37,267 nucleotides of DNA from Planctomycetota bacterium (GCA_021777685.1 JAJYDH010000003.1:1-37267); one strand, 5' to 3'. Shown: positions 15,948-23,705, counted from the first letter of the stretch. Notes: generated by a model from the sequence alone, not told the origin. Numbers and translations: made by a program.

Positions 15948-16676
15948 TCACTCCGAAGGGCTTGGTAGCCAGTTGAGCGTGAGTTGCGGATTCGACGGCC
16001 CCGCGTAAGCTGAGGTCAACCTTTGTCCGCCGGCGTCCGGCGCCGGGGGCCGAGGGGCGGCGCTGATGATCACGGACGCCGGTGGTCCGGCCCCCCGGGC
16101 ATTGCCGGACCTGTCGAACGGGACGACGGCGAATTGCCACGTGCCCGAGGCGAGCGGGCCGCTCTGCCATTGATAGAGGGTGGCGGCACGACCGAATCCG
16201 CCATTCCCGAACCCGCCCTTGCCGAACCCATCGTTGATCCAGCCGCCCGGGTAGGCGGGCAAGCTGTCGACGACCGTGGTCATGTCGACGGGCATCCCCG
16301 GCGCCGGGCTCTGATAGATCTGAAAGCCCCGGATGTCGTCCTGCCCGGTCGGGTCGAGGTAGGTCCCGCCCGACCAGGTGAGCTGCGCCCGCTCGCTCCG
16401 GCCGCCCGGTGCGACCAGGCTCGTCGAGTAGTCCAGCGTTGGCTCGTCGGGCCCGACCGTCCCAACTTCGACCCAGATGTTGAAGCCGAGCACGCCGGCG
16501 GGGATCGGGACGTGGCAGCGCCTCGAGACGCCATACCAGGCGAGCCTGCGATTAACATAGACCTGAAAGGTCGTCCCCGCCGGGACGGTCGCGGACCAGG
16601 CCACGAAGATGTCGGGGCCGTCGGCCACGACGCGGACGTCGGTGATGCCGGTCTGTGAGAAGGCCATCGGGTTCAC
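15948..16676 (-). CDS. Fibronectin-type-III-like tail protein with GGFG repeats
   Basis: 242 residues, with two beta-sandwich-like segments. Early features are DIFVAWSATVPAGTTFQVYVN and RLAWYGVSRR; later ones are SGTWQFAVVPFDRSGNARG and PPASVIISAAPRPPAPD, typical of FN3-like modules in tail proteins. Between them is a short run of repeats, GFGKGGFGNGGFGRA, near residues 151-165. The GTG start at 16676 overlaps the upstream stop as GTGA; an ATG nine bases downstream is the alternative. The function is probably structural, perhaps surface binding. Confidence 0.65.
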   Translation of the reverse strand: MNPMAFSQTGITDVRVVADGPDIFVAWSATVPAGTTFQVYVNRRLAWYGVSRRCHVPIPAGVLGFNIWVEVGTVGPDEPTLDYSTSLVAPGGRSERAQLTWSGGTYLDPTGQDDIRGFQIYQSPAPGMPVDMTTVVDSLPAYPGGWINDGFGKGGFGNGGFGRAATLYQWQSGPLASGTWQFAVVPFDRSGNARGAGPPASVIISAAPRPPAPDAGGQRLTSAYAGPSNPQLTLNWLPSPSE

Positions 16677-17041
16677 GTCAGGTGGAGGAATTGGGCCTCA
16701 TAAGCCCGGAAGAATGTCCCATCGGCCGACTGCCGAACACGGCCGACGGGCTGGAAACGCAAGAGCCGCACGTTCAACCAGACCGTCCCCAGGTTGTCGA
16801 TCAACATCCTGGGCACGCCATCGTTGTAGGAGCGGAACGTGCCCTCGGCCGAGGCGAGCAACCCGGCGGATTCGCCGTAGAGGACCCCCCGGACCTGGGT
16901 GATCCGGCCGCGAAACCCGCCGTCGAGCGTCTCGAGGCCATTGATGCCGAAGAATGAATTAACCTGGCTCTCGCGAGGATTATCCGAAGTGCTCATCGAC
17001 ATGGCGGCGCCGAAGATCCCCAAACCACCATAAGAGGCCAT
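16673..17041 (-). CDS. Small tail-region protein, unknown family
   Basis: 122 residues. Visible features are a Gly/Met-rich start (ASYGGLGIFGAAMSMS), SFFGINGLETLDGGFRGRITQV, a short VLYGESAGLLASAEGTFRSY segment and a C-terminus LLRFQPVGRVRQ then AYEAQFLHL. It is probably a compact beta protein of tail or baseplate. ATG 17041 is chosen, with GGGAAG close before it; a TTG 24 bases upstream is open. Its stop overlaps the next gene's GTG start. Confidence 0.6.
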   Translation of the reverse strand: MASYGGLGIFGAAMSMSTSDNPRESQVNSFFGINGLETLDGGFRGRITQVRGVLYGESAGLLASAEGTFRSYNDGVPRMLIDNLGTVWLNVRLLRFQPVGRVRQSADGTFFRAYEAQFLHLT

Positions 17042-17074
17042 GATCTTCCCATCATTGATGAACAAAAAGTGTCC

Positions 17075-18196
17075 TCATCGGTCGGGATAGGCCGAGGGGC
17101 CGCCGATCGGCAAGGATGAGGGGCGTTGCTTCCTGACCGCGTCGATCAACTGTTGCAGGAGTTCGTTGGTCTTCGAGAGGTCGATCGAAGGGCCACCCTG
17201 CGACGCCGTCATCGCGGTGAGGACGTTCTGATCCGGACCTTTGCCGGGTCCACCCTGGCCAGCCTGCCCTCCGCCGCTTTCCGGGAAGTCCGGGCTCGCC
17301 ATTGATGCGTTCCTCAGGTCGGCCGAGAGCGGATTCCGGACGAAGATCGTCGAGGATTCGGAGCGGCGGTCGACGGCCTGGGGGCGGTCGCCCATCATCC
17401 CGTGGCCAACGCGGCCTGCCCCGTTCCCCGGTTCATCGGTCGAGCGTTGAGGGCCCGAGGAGTGGGAAGCTCCGTCCGGCTCTCGCGGCAGGTCGACATT
17501 CACGGTCCTCGACGAGACGAGGGAAGACGGGGCCTCGACCGCGGCTCCGCCACGAATCGGGCCGGGTCGTGGATCGATCCCATCGCCGGTTCCGGTCGGG
17601 CGTTGACGAGGATCGTTGACCAGGCCGGGCTGAGAGAAGCCCGGAGATGACGCATTCGCCCTCGCCGAGATCAGGGTCGAAGGCGATGCAGCCCCCGCGT
17701 TCGACTTCGCCGACGCCGGCATCGATTGCGGTCGATCCCCGACCGCGGGCGAGCCGACACCATCACCGACCGGGGACGTTTCGGGCGAACTCCGCTGCGG
17801 GGCGATCCCGGGCATCTCGGACGAAGGAGCATCGACTCTCGTGCGATCGGCGACCGGCCCGTCTTCCGGGAGTCTGACCGGAGGTGCGTCGAGAGACGTC
17901 CGGGGCAACTCAAGCTTGGCTTGAGAGCCCGTTCGGGCGTTCAAACGCCGCGAGACCTCACCGGGTGACCTGGAGATATCCGGTAAGCTGATTCGGGGCC
18001 GTTCCGACGGACGATCGAAGGCCGCTCTCTTCGAGGCGAGCAGCGCGGAGACGGCCTTGGCCTTGTCCTCCAGGGGTGGTCGCGCACGGCCAGGAACACC
18101 ATAAAGTCCGCCTTCACTGTGGGCGTCGCCTGTCCGACTCGCTTTGCCCCCGTTCCGCTTGCTCGAACCTGATTCAATCTCGTATGACATCATCAT
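17075..18196 (-). CDS. Disordered Ser/Pro/Arg-rich protein at the tape-measure position
   Basis: 373 residues, almost entirely low-complexity: Ser, Pro, Arg, Gly and Asp dominate, with little hydrophobic content until the C-terminus, where SKTNELLQQLIDAVRKQ forms a probable amphipathic helix (about residues 340-356). Three ATG codons lie in a row (18196, 18193, 18190). It follows the two chaperone-position genes by 4 bases, which is where a tape-measure protein is expected in long-tailed phages, but it lacks the long helical or hydrophobic character of that family. Third-position GC stays high and the frame is conserved between tightly spaced neighbours, so I regard it as a real gene of unknown role. 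Confidence 0.65.
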   Translation of the reverse strand: MMMSYEIESGSSKRNGGKASRTGDAHSEGGLYGVPGRARPPLEDKAKAVSALLASKRAAFDRPSERPRISLPDISRSPGEVSRRLNARTGSQAKLELPRTSLDAPPVRLPEDGPVADRTRVDAPSSEMPGIAPQRSSPETSPVGDGVGSPAVGDRPQSMPASAKSNAGAASPSTLISARANASSPGFSQPGLVNDPRQRPTGTGDGIDPRPGPIRGGAAVEAPSSLVSSRTVNVDLPREPDGASHSSGPQRSTDEPGNGAGRVGHGMMGDRPQAVDRRSESSTIFVRNPLSADLRNASMASPDFPESGGGQAGQGGPGKGPDQNVLTAMTASQGGPSIDLSKTNELLQQLIDAVRKQRPSSLPIGGPSAYPDR

Positions 18197-18200
18197 TTCT

Positions 18201-18632
18201 CTATTTTGTCGCCACCGGGTCTTCCGGGCATTCGCCGGTGACGACCGACAGGACAGCCTCGACGAGCCTGGGGAGCTCGTCGACGCCCATCTCCAGCAGC
18301 GAGGCCGCCTCCGTCAGATCGATGTCGTGCGCCCGGAGTAGCAGGGCCGCGGCCAGTCGGATCAGCGCCTCGTATTGCCTCTCGGCCGCCGGTTGCTCGC
18401 AGGCGGAGCGCAGATCATCGACCAGTCGGCGGATTTCGAGCGGGTAGCCGAACTCGGACGCGACCTGGATCGTCTCGTCGGGGCGACCCAGGGTGTCGAC
18501 ACCCCCGACGACGACGAGCCTGAGCCGGGGCGAGGGCAAGGCGAGCCCCCAGTCGTTCCCGTCGGATAGAATGATCGGACGAGTAGCGATGCCCTCGCGA
18601 CGGGTGCGGTCGGGCGTGGGTCGGGCGTCCAT
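18201..18632 (-). CDS. Tail-chaperone-position protein B
   Basis: 143 residues, with N-terminal PIILSDGNDWGLALPSPR and a helical C-terminal half (EALIRLAAALLLRAHDIDLTEAASLLEMG). It appears to be a diverged copy of the preceding protein (SDG-x-x-W-x-LA-x-P and DL-x-x-x-x-A-x-LLE shared). The position between tail tube and tape-measure slot is that of the gpG/gpGT tail assembly chaperones. It starts at ATG 18632, sharing one base with the previous stop (TGATG). No sequence match to a named chaperone family is claimed. Confidence 0.65.
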   Translation of the reverse strand: MDARPTPDRTRREGIATRPIILSDGNDWGLALPSPRLRLVVVGGVDTLGRPDETIQVASEFGYPLEIRRLVDDLRSACEQPAAERQYEALIRLAAALLLRAHDIDLTEAASLLEMGVDELPRLVEAVLSVVTGECPEDPVATK

Positions 18633-19171
18633 CAGATGAGTCGCTCCAGGGATTCCCGGTCACGGGCCGCCCGGCATGCATCCACGAACTGGGAAGGTGG
18701 GACGGTCCTGTTGGTGGCGATCAGGATCGTGAGCACGTCATTGAGCGACGAGGCCGGGATCTCGGCGAGGCCGAGGCCGTTGGCCAGGAGGCTCGCCCGG
18801 ACCCAGTCGACGTAGCCCCTGACGCGTTGATCGGGCCCGAACAGCGATTCGAGGACGACCTTGGCCAGTGCCTCCGCTTCGGTCCCCGGCTCCACCTCCA
18901 GCAACTCGGCGACCTCAACGTCGGTGAGGTCGTAATTGGCCACGAGAAGGGATCGCGCGACATCGAGGACATCGGCCAGGGAGACGTCGTCTCCCAGGAC
19001 GATCTGCTCGTGGAACCGCTCGATCGCCGGGTCGACGTTCGGCGTGGTCAGGCCCGTCGAGGTCGGGCGGAAGGCCGGCTCGGCGAGCAGCCAGGGCCGG
19101 CCGTCGGAGAGTTGGACGAGGCGGCCCCGGGCGCCCGGCTTCCGCCTCTCGTGCTCGGTCGCGTCACACAT
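18632..19171 (-). CDS. Tail-chaperone-position protein A
   Basis: 179 residues. After a charged N-terminus (ERRKPGARG) comes RLVQLSDGRPWLLAEPAFRP, then helices around ADVLDVARSLLVANYDLTDVEVAELLEVEPG and a C-terminus VPPSQFVDACRAARDRESLERL. Similarity to its downstream neighbour suggests duplication. ATG 19171 overlaps the end of the 92-residue gene by 8 bases; a longer frame to 19246 would overlap it much more. It is likely involved in tail assembly, judged by position only. Confidence 0.65.
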   Translation of the reverse strand: MCDATEHERRKPGARGRLVQLSDGRPWLLAEPAFRPTSTGLTTPNVDPAIERFHEQIVLGDDVSLADVLDVARSLLVANYDLTDVEVAELLEVEPGTEAEALAKVVLESLFGPDQRVRGYVDWVRASLLANGLGLAEIPASSLNDVLTILIATNRTVPPSQFVDACRAARDRESLERLI

Positions 19172-19442
19172 CGGCCTGGAATCGCCCGTAAGAGACACCG
19201 TCGCCGCGATCGGTCCACGCGTATCGAGGCCGGCCGCATCGGTCATCGGACTGCGGGAAGAGCAGAGTATCGGTCGGGCTTCCCGTGATGAAATGTTTCG
19301 TCCCCTGGTGTCGGACGTAGACGCGGGGGACCTGGAGGAGTGCCGAGAACTCGGCGTGGAGCCTGGCCAGCCGGCTCGCGGCGTCGCCGGCGCCCGCGTA
19401 ATTCAAGGGGGTGAGGACGGCATCGGGGATGAAGTCGGCCAT
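19164..19442 (-). CDS. 92-residue tail/connector accessory protein
   Basis: The protein starts ADFIPDAVLTPLNYAGAGDA, continues with helical RLARLHAEFSALLQVPRVYV, then beta-prone RHQGTKHFITGSPTDTLLFP and ends DRGDGVSYGRFQADV. I recognise no family. It lies 15 bases after the tail-tube gene in the - strand run and overlaps the next gene by 8 bases, so it is probably an assembly or structural accessory. Confidence 0.6.
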   Translation of the reverse strand: MADFIPDAVLTPLNYAGAGDAASRLARLHAEFSALLQVPRVYVRHQGTKHFITGSPTDTLLFPQSDDRCGRPRYAWTDRGDGVSYGRFQADV

Positions 19443-19457
19443 GAGGGCTCCCGGATT

Positions 19458-19895
19458 CTAGAGGGCGATGCTCGTGGACAGCGGGTTGGTGACCCCGTCG
19501 CCCGAGAACGCGCCGAGGGTCATGCTCCCCTGCCCGAACTGGCGATGGGCACCGTGGACCTGGCAGGCGGAGACGACCGCGTTGGCCAGGGTGTAGGTCA
19601 CCGCGCCCGTGCCCACGCCGTTCTTGGCGTCGTTGTGGGTCGCCGAGAACGTCCCGATCGTACCGATGGGGTTGGCCTGGAGCGCGGAGAGGTCGGCCGC
19701 ATGGATGGTCACGCTCGGCTCGTTGAAGTCGTTGACCATCGTGGTGACGAAACGATCGCCGTCCCCGGCGAACCGGGCGATGCTGCCGCCGCTGTCGATC
19801 GTCACCGAAGTCACGCCGGTGATGGCCGTCGCGGAGCCGTTGACCGGCGTGAACGTGACGCCGGTCCAGTTCATGAATCTTTTGGTCGCCGACAT
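19458..19895 (-). CDS. Major tail tube-like protein
   Basis: 145 residues, rich in Thr, Ser, Val and Gly in alternating strands: WTGVTFTPVNGSATAITGV, VTSVTIDSGGS, PSVTIHAADLSALQ, GTIGTFSATHNDAKNGVG and QGSMTLGAFSGDG. This is the look of tail tube and related beta-barrel proteins. The start is well fixed: CGGAGGAA lies 3 bases before ATG 19895, the best ribosome site in the block, as expected for a protein made in many copies. It follows the 210-residue tail-completion-like gene and precedes small assembly genes. Confidence 0.65.
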   Translation of the reverse strand: MSATKRFMNWTGVTFTPVNGSATAITGVTSVTIDSGGSIARFAGDGDRFVTTMVNDFNEPSVTIHAADLSALQANPIGTIGTFSATHNDAKNGVGTGAVTYTLANAVVSACQVHGAHRQFGQGSMTLGAFSGDGVTNPLSTSIAL

Positions 19896-19907
19896 GATTT
19901 CCTCCGA

Positions 19908-20540
19908 CTAAAATGAAGCGGGGACGTTGCTCGTGGGGTCGATGAGCGAGGAGAATTCGCCCTGGAGTTCGACGGATTGCTCGGGATAGTTAGCCGAATA
20001 CTCGTAACGCCCCGCGCGGATCCGCGTCAGCGGGCTCAGGCACGTGCCGTCGAGGCCCGAGCGGTCGACGACCGCCTTGACGGCGGACGTGAGCTGATCG
20101 AGGAGGTCGAATCGCGGGGACCCATCCTCGACCTTGACCACGACGGTGATCGCAAAGGTCACCCGGCGGACGATCAGGGCGGGGTCGAAATCGTCGGATT
20201 CCTCCCAACCCTGGGGAGTCACGACCGCCAGCGGATAGCAATCGGCACCGGCCTGGCCTCGCTGGGTCGCCGAGCCCGAGATCACCTCCAGGAACACTCC
20301 CGTCGCCCTGAGCAGGGAGAGGAGGGCTTCGTATGAGGCCTGGTCGGCTCCCGGGAGCCCCGGATTGACCGGCACCGTGACGGGAGCCGCCGATCCCCCG
20401 TAAAAATAGGAGGGCGCGAAGTACGTCGGGGAGTTGTAGGGCGTGGTGCCCGTCGGGGCCGGGGTCAGACCCGGGGCCGTCGCGGCATAGAAATACGAGG
20501 GCGGGAAGTACGTCGGCGCGTAAAAGGGCGCGGCGTCCAT
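19908..20540 (-). CDS. Tail-completion-like protein with Tyr/Pro-rich N-terminal repeats
   Basis: 210 residues. Residues 1-52 carry two copies of an aromatic repeat, APTYFPPSYFYAA and SPTYFAPSYFYGG, about 27 residues apart, joined by a Pro/Thr-rich linker. The rest is a compact alpha/beta domain: YEALLSLLRATGVFLEVI, CYPLAVVTPQGWEESDD, RRVTFAITVVVKVEDG, LLDQLTSAVKAVVD, and a late YEYSANYPEQSVELQGEF strand. That order resembles tail terminator/completion proteins, which sit just before the tail tube gene, as here. The stop is 13 bases before the tube gene start. Confidence 0.65.
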   Translation of the reverse strand: MDAAPFYAPTYFPPSYFYAATAPGLTPAPTGTTPYNSPTYFAPSYFYGGSAAPVTVPVNPGLPGADQASYEALLSLLRATGVFLEVISGSATQRGQAGADCYPLAVVTPQGWEESDDFDPALIVRRVTFAITVVVKVEDGSPRFDLLDQLTSAVKAVVDRSGLDGTCLSPLTRIRAGRYEYSANYPEQSVELQGEFSSLIDPTSNVPASF

Positions 20541-20553
20541 GATCGGGCTCCGC

Positions 20554-21279
20554 TCAGGAGGGCAGCGTCAGTGTCACCGAGGAACGGTTGCCGGCATTGT
20601 CCGTGGTCGCCGAGATCCGGGTCGTGGAGGAATTGCCGCCCTTGATGACGACCACGCCCGTCCCCGCGCCGGAGACGACGCCCGCGCTGGCCGCGAGGAT
20701 CGGCGAGAGCGCCTGCCTCGCGTTGACGCCGCTCTCGACCTGGATCGCATCCAATCCCGAGGGTGCCAGGGTGTAACCGGCCTTGTCGTTGACCGTGCCG
20801 ACGGTGACAGCGGCCGCCACGCCGGCGACAACCCCGCCCGCATAGGTCGAGCGGCTGGAAACCTGGGCGTCGAGGTTCTGCCCCAGGATCGCGCCGGCGG
20901 TCCCGGTCGCATAGGAGCCGGGCAGCGGGGCCGACCAGGGGTCGACCACGGCCCCTCCGGGCTGGGGGATCACCGTCGCATCGTCGCCGGCGTGCATCGT
21001 CGCCGCCAGCTCCGCGACAACGTTATTCGACGCCGCCTGGTCGTGGACCGTGATGACGTAATCGCCGTCGGTGAATTGCGCGGGGGGCGTCGGGGTCAGC
21101 GTCACCTTGTATCGCCCGACGTAGATCCCGGTATCTTCCGGGAGGCTGCTGATGGGAGTCGCCGGGGTGGCGACGAACGTCCCGTTCGAGAAATCATAGA
21201 ACGTCCCGTCGTTCAGCCGCTCGATCGAATAGCCGAGCTGCGACTTGGTCGTGTACTGAAAGCGAATTCGCAAGGCCAT
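20554..21279 (-). CDS. Tail-region structural protein, unknown family
   Basis: 241 residues. The N-terminal half is beta-rich (RIRFQYTTKSQLGYSIERL, IYVGRYKVTLTPTP, DGDYVITVHDQAA), resembling small receptor-binding or decoration domains. A middle helix-poor linker (PQPGGAVVDPWSAPLPGSYA) leads to a Gly/Ala/Val-rich part with ILGQNLDAQVSSRSTYAGG, and the C-terminus (VVVIKGGNSSTTRISATTDN) is beta-prone. ATG 21279 lies 10 bases downstream of the previous stop. It is probably a virion protein by position and composition. Confidence 0.6.
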   Translation of the reverse strand: MALRIRFQYTTKSQLGYSIERLNDGTFYDFSNGTFVATPATPISSLPEDTGIYVGRYKVTLTPTPPAQFTDGDYVITVHDQAASNNVVAELAATMHAGDDATVIPQPGGAVVDPWSAPLPGSYATGTAGAILGQNLDAQVSSRSTYAGGVVAGVAAAVTVGTVNDKAGYTLAPSGLDAIQVESGVNARQALSPILAASAGVVSGAGTGVVVIKGGNSSTTRISATTDNAGNRSSVTLTLPS

Positions 21280-21288
21280 CTTTGTACC

Positions 21289-21696
21289 TCAGGCATGAGA
21301 AAAGAAGAGTGCATTGACGGCGATCACCGGCGCGGTGGTGCCGCTGTTGATGGACGCGGGGGCCGGCAGGTCGGCCATGGCCAGGACATTGCCGCCGCTG
21401 GCCGCGTCGGCGACGAAGACGCTCAGGATCGACCCCCAGGCGGCGGAGGGGGCGGGGAATGCGATCGTCGCGGCGTTCGACTTGGTCCCGGCCGAAGCCG
21501 CCGGGAAATGGGCCGGGTTGTTCGGCACGGCGACCCTCGCATAGGAACCGCCCGTCGGTTCGGACACATAGCCGCCCCGGAACGACCTGGTGAGCGACAG
21601 GCCGACGTAGAGGGTCGAGGGCGGGGTGATCGCCGCGCCCCCGAAGAAGCAATCCAGCACCTTGTTGTTCGCGAGGTCGGTCAGGAATCCGGGCAT
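21289..21696 (-). CDS. Phage tail fibre-type protein
   Basis: 135 residues with a pattern I know from short phage tail-fibre proteins: LANNKVLDCFFGGAAITPPS, TLYVGLSLTRSF, GGSYARVAVPNNPAHFPAAS, AATIAFPAPSAAWGSI, and SGGNVLAMADLPAPASINSG ending in a beta strand. These proteins are thought to form compact fibre tips or adhesins. ATG 21696 has GAAGGGGA about 10 bases upstream. It lies 15 bases from the previous small gene. Confidence 0.75.
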   Translation of the reverse strand: MPGFLTDLANNKVLDCFFGGAAITPPSTLYVGLSLTRSFRGGYVSEPTGGSYARVAVPNNPAHFPAASAGTKSNAATIAFPAPSAAWGSILSVFVADAASGGNVLAMADLPAPASINSGTTAPVIAVNALFFSHA

Positions 21697-21711
21697 GGAC
21701 GCGGGTCCCCT

Positions 21712-22014
21712 TCAGGACGAGGAAACCGTCATTTGGGCATGAATGCGGACGCAAGACGCCAGGCTTAAGGACGTCAGGGCCAGCGGGGTGACGCCGACCC
21801 ACCGCGGCGGGATCGGCGTTCCGTGGGTCCCGGCGGCCAGGCAACGCCACGAGGGGAACGGGCCGTCGACCGGCGAGCGGACCTCCAGGACGCGGGCCCC
21901 CGGAGACCACCCGAACGACCTCGGCGGGGCCTTGCGGCCGACGTCGCGGATCACGACGTCGCATCCCGCAGGTCTGGAACCGGAGGTTCGAGGCCCGGAC
22001 GACTCTCGGGCCAC
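21712..22014 (-). CDS. 100-residue protein in the phage block, unknown
   Basis: GTG 22014 opens a 100-codon frame with high third-position GC, filling the gap between two stronger genes (18 bases after the previous stop, 15 bases before the next start). Visible parts are CDVVIRDVGRKAPPRSFGW, VLEVRSPVDGPFPSWRCLAA, then PPRWVGVTPLALTSLSLASC and VRIHAQMTVSSS. It is probably a small beta-rich virion component. No family is recognised and the gene call rests on codon bias and packing. Confidence 0.5.
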   Translation of the reverse strand: MARESSGPRTSGSRPAGCDVVIRDVGRKAPPRSFGWSPGARVLEVRSPVDGPFPSWRCLAAGTHGTPIPPRWVGVTPLALTSLSLASCVRIHAQMTVSSS

Positions 22015-22032
22015 GGCGCGGCGGGCCGGCCA

Positions 22033-22608
22033 TCAGGCCGTCGGGATCGCCACCAGGGAGTCGACGCCGCTCAATGGGGCGACCTGGTAAGTGATCGAGA
22101 AAGTGGCGGCGGGGCTCACCAGGGTGGGCGACGCGCCCACGGCCTGGACGGCGATCGTGTACGTCACGTCGCTCGCAAGCCCCGAGAGGGTGCAGCCGTA
22201 TCCGACGACACCGGGCAGATAGGCGACCGTGGCGGTGGAAGACGTCCCTCCGGACGTCAGGGTGACGACGAACTCGACGGGCGGGCCGCCCTGCCCCTTG
22301 GCCTGGTAGCCCCAGGAAACCCAGCACGTCCCTGTGGGCAGGGCCCGGGCGGAGAGGCCGACGACGGCGTTGGGTCGCATCGTCACGTCGTTGCCGGCCG
22401 CGTCGATCACGATCCGGACCCGGGCGTCCGTGTTCGCCTCCTCGATCGCCGAGACGGTGTCGAAGGCGCGGACGGCGAAGGCATTGTCGCTCGGGGCGGC
22501 CAGGGGGCCGACGGTGTAGGGCGGGGCGGCCGTCGTGGCGATCGGCCTGCCGTAATCCACGTCGCCGCCCCGGCCGTCGTTTCCGTAGATGTTGTATGAG
22601 ATCGCCAT
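22033..22608 (-). CDS. Fibronectin-type-III-like virion protein
   Basis: 191 residues, starting AISYNIYGNDGRGGDVDYGR. Beta-rich segments follow (NAFAVRAFDTVSAIEEANTD, ARVRIVIDAAGND, GTCWVSWGYQAKGQGGPPVE, FVVTLTSGGTSSTATVAYLP, SDVTYTIAVQAVG), consistent with one or two Ig/FN3-like sandwiches. ATG 22608 comes 1 base after the previous stop. Such proteins often decorate heads or tails and bind carbohydrate. Confidence 0.65.
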   Translation of the reverse strand: MAISYNIYGNDGRGGDVDYGRPIATTAAPPYTVGPLAAPSDNAFAVRAFDTVSAIEEANTDARVRIVIDAAGNDVTMRPNAVVGLSARALPTGTCWVSWGYQAKGQGGPPVEFVVTLTSGGTSSTATVAYLPGVVGYGCTLSGLASDVTYTIAVQAVGASPTLVSPAATFSITYQVAPLSGVDSLVAIPTA

Positions 22609-22609
22609 G

Positions 22610-23308
22610 TCACCTCGAGATCCGCGTGCTGAACCGGGTCGTGGCGATCGAACGGGCGGCGACATCGGCCTCGTTCCACCGGAGCGCGAGCCGATCCAGC
22701 ACCTCGTCAAGCTCGGATTTGACGATCCGGGCCTTCGCCGAGTAGACGTCGCCCGGCGTCCCCGCCTGGTCCGCGATCGGCCCGGCGAACTGCCGGCTCT
22801 GGTCGAGGTACTGCTTGTAGAGGACCGTCAGGACGACGGCCTCGCGGAGCTGCTGGGGATCGTAGAGGTCGACCGATCGGCGGCCGGCGATCGCGTCATC
22901 GATGCCGAACCGCCGGTCGAGGTCGTAGCTGGCCAGTTGGATCTGCGGCCCGAGCGACCGGACCGTGAACTCGACGCTGGTCAGCCCGCCCGGAGGCGCG
23001 GGGGGCTGGCCCACCCCGGCCGCCTGCCCCTTGCGCCGGAGCGTGATCGCCCCGGGGGATACGGCCTGGATCGCCAGCAATTCCCCGTTGGGCCCGAAGT
23101 TCGACGAGGGTTTGCTCAGGCGAGCCACCTGACCCGGAACGAGCCCGAAGGCATTGAAGTCGACCGAGGTTGAGGTGAGCGTCCAGGGGTCCGAGGCCGA
23201 GAAGACGCCGTCCGTGCCCGAGGCGAGGAGCTGGTCCCTGGGGCAGAGGGCCGAGAAGTCGGACGAGGCGCGGAGGGCGATGTCCTCATCCGTCGCGTAG
23301 ACAATCAT
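22610..23308 (-). CDS. Head-tail connector-like protein
   Basis: 232 residues. The start IVYATDEDIALRASSDFSAL is followed by a domain with DPWTLTSTSVDFNAFGLVPG and SFNFGPNGELLA-type loops. The C-terminal half is helical: LYDPQQLREAVVLTVLYKQY, YSAKARIVKSELDEVLDRLA, resembling head-tail connector/adaptor proteins that follow the capsid gene. ATG 23308 overlaps the previous stop as ATGA. The assignment is by position and helical content, not by a motif. Confidence 0.6.
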   Translation of the reverse strand: MIVYATDEDIALRASSDFSALCPRDQLLASGTDGVFSASDPWTLTSTSVDFNAFGLVPGQVARLSKPSSNFGPNGELLAIQAVSPGAITLRRKGQAAGVGQPPAPPGGLTSVEFTVRSLGPQIQLASYDLDRRFGIDDAIAGRRSVDLYDPQQLREAVVLTVLYKQYLDQSRQFAGPIADQAGTPGDVYSAKARIVKSELDEVLDRLALRWNEADVAARSIATTRFSTRISR

Positions 23309-23682
23309 GATGGTTCTCGCATGCTCCCGGGGCCCTTTCGCCCCGCCCGAGGCGCGGGAAGCGAGGGCGGGGCGGGATTCGACTCGACCCGGGGCCCGGT
23401 CTCTTCCTCGACGGGCGGCGTGGGTCGCCGGCCCGCCTCGACGTCGGCGAGCATCAGCTCGGCGGCCCGGAGGGCGGTGGCGAGCTGGTCGCGGAACTCG
23501 GCGGCCTTGGCCAGGATGCCCTCGACGTGCGCCCGGTCGCCGTGAGCGGCCTGGGCACAGAGGTTCGCCAGGGCGGTGAGGGTCGCGATCCGCCGGGCGG
23601 GGCCGGCGGTCTCGGGGCGGCCTAGCTCCGCCGCGGCGGCGTCCAGGAAGGCGGGATAACCGGGGAAGACGTAGGATGACAA
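23305..23682 (-). CDS. Small helical protein after the major capsid gene
   Basis: About 125 residues from a TTG at 23682 (SSYVFPGYPAFLDAAAAELG), with GAGG about 8 bases upstream. The same frame is open to an ATG at 23793, but that start overlaps the capsid gene by 41 bases and adds a Pro/Arg/Ser-rich stretch lying across a strong hairpin, so I prefer TTG. The protein is helical and Ala-rich (RRIATLTALANLCAQAAHGD, ILAKAAEFRDQLATALRAAE) with a Pro-rich tail. The function is unknown; it may be a head accessory. Confidence 0.55.
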   Translation of the reverse strand: MSSYVFPGYPAFLDAAAAELGRPETAGPARRIATLTALANLCAQAAHGDRAHVEGILAKAAEFRDQLATALRAAELMLADVEAGRRPTPPVEEETGPRVESNPAPPSLPAPRAGRKGPGSMREPS

Positions 23683-23705
23683 CGGAGACGCCTCGCCTTG
23701 GGGTT

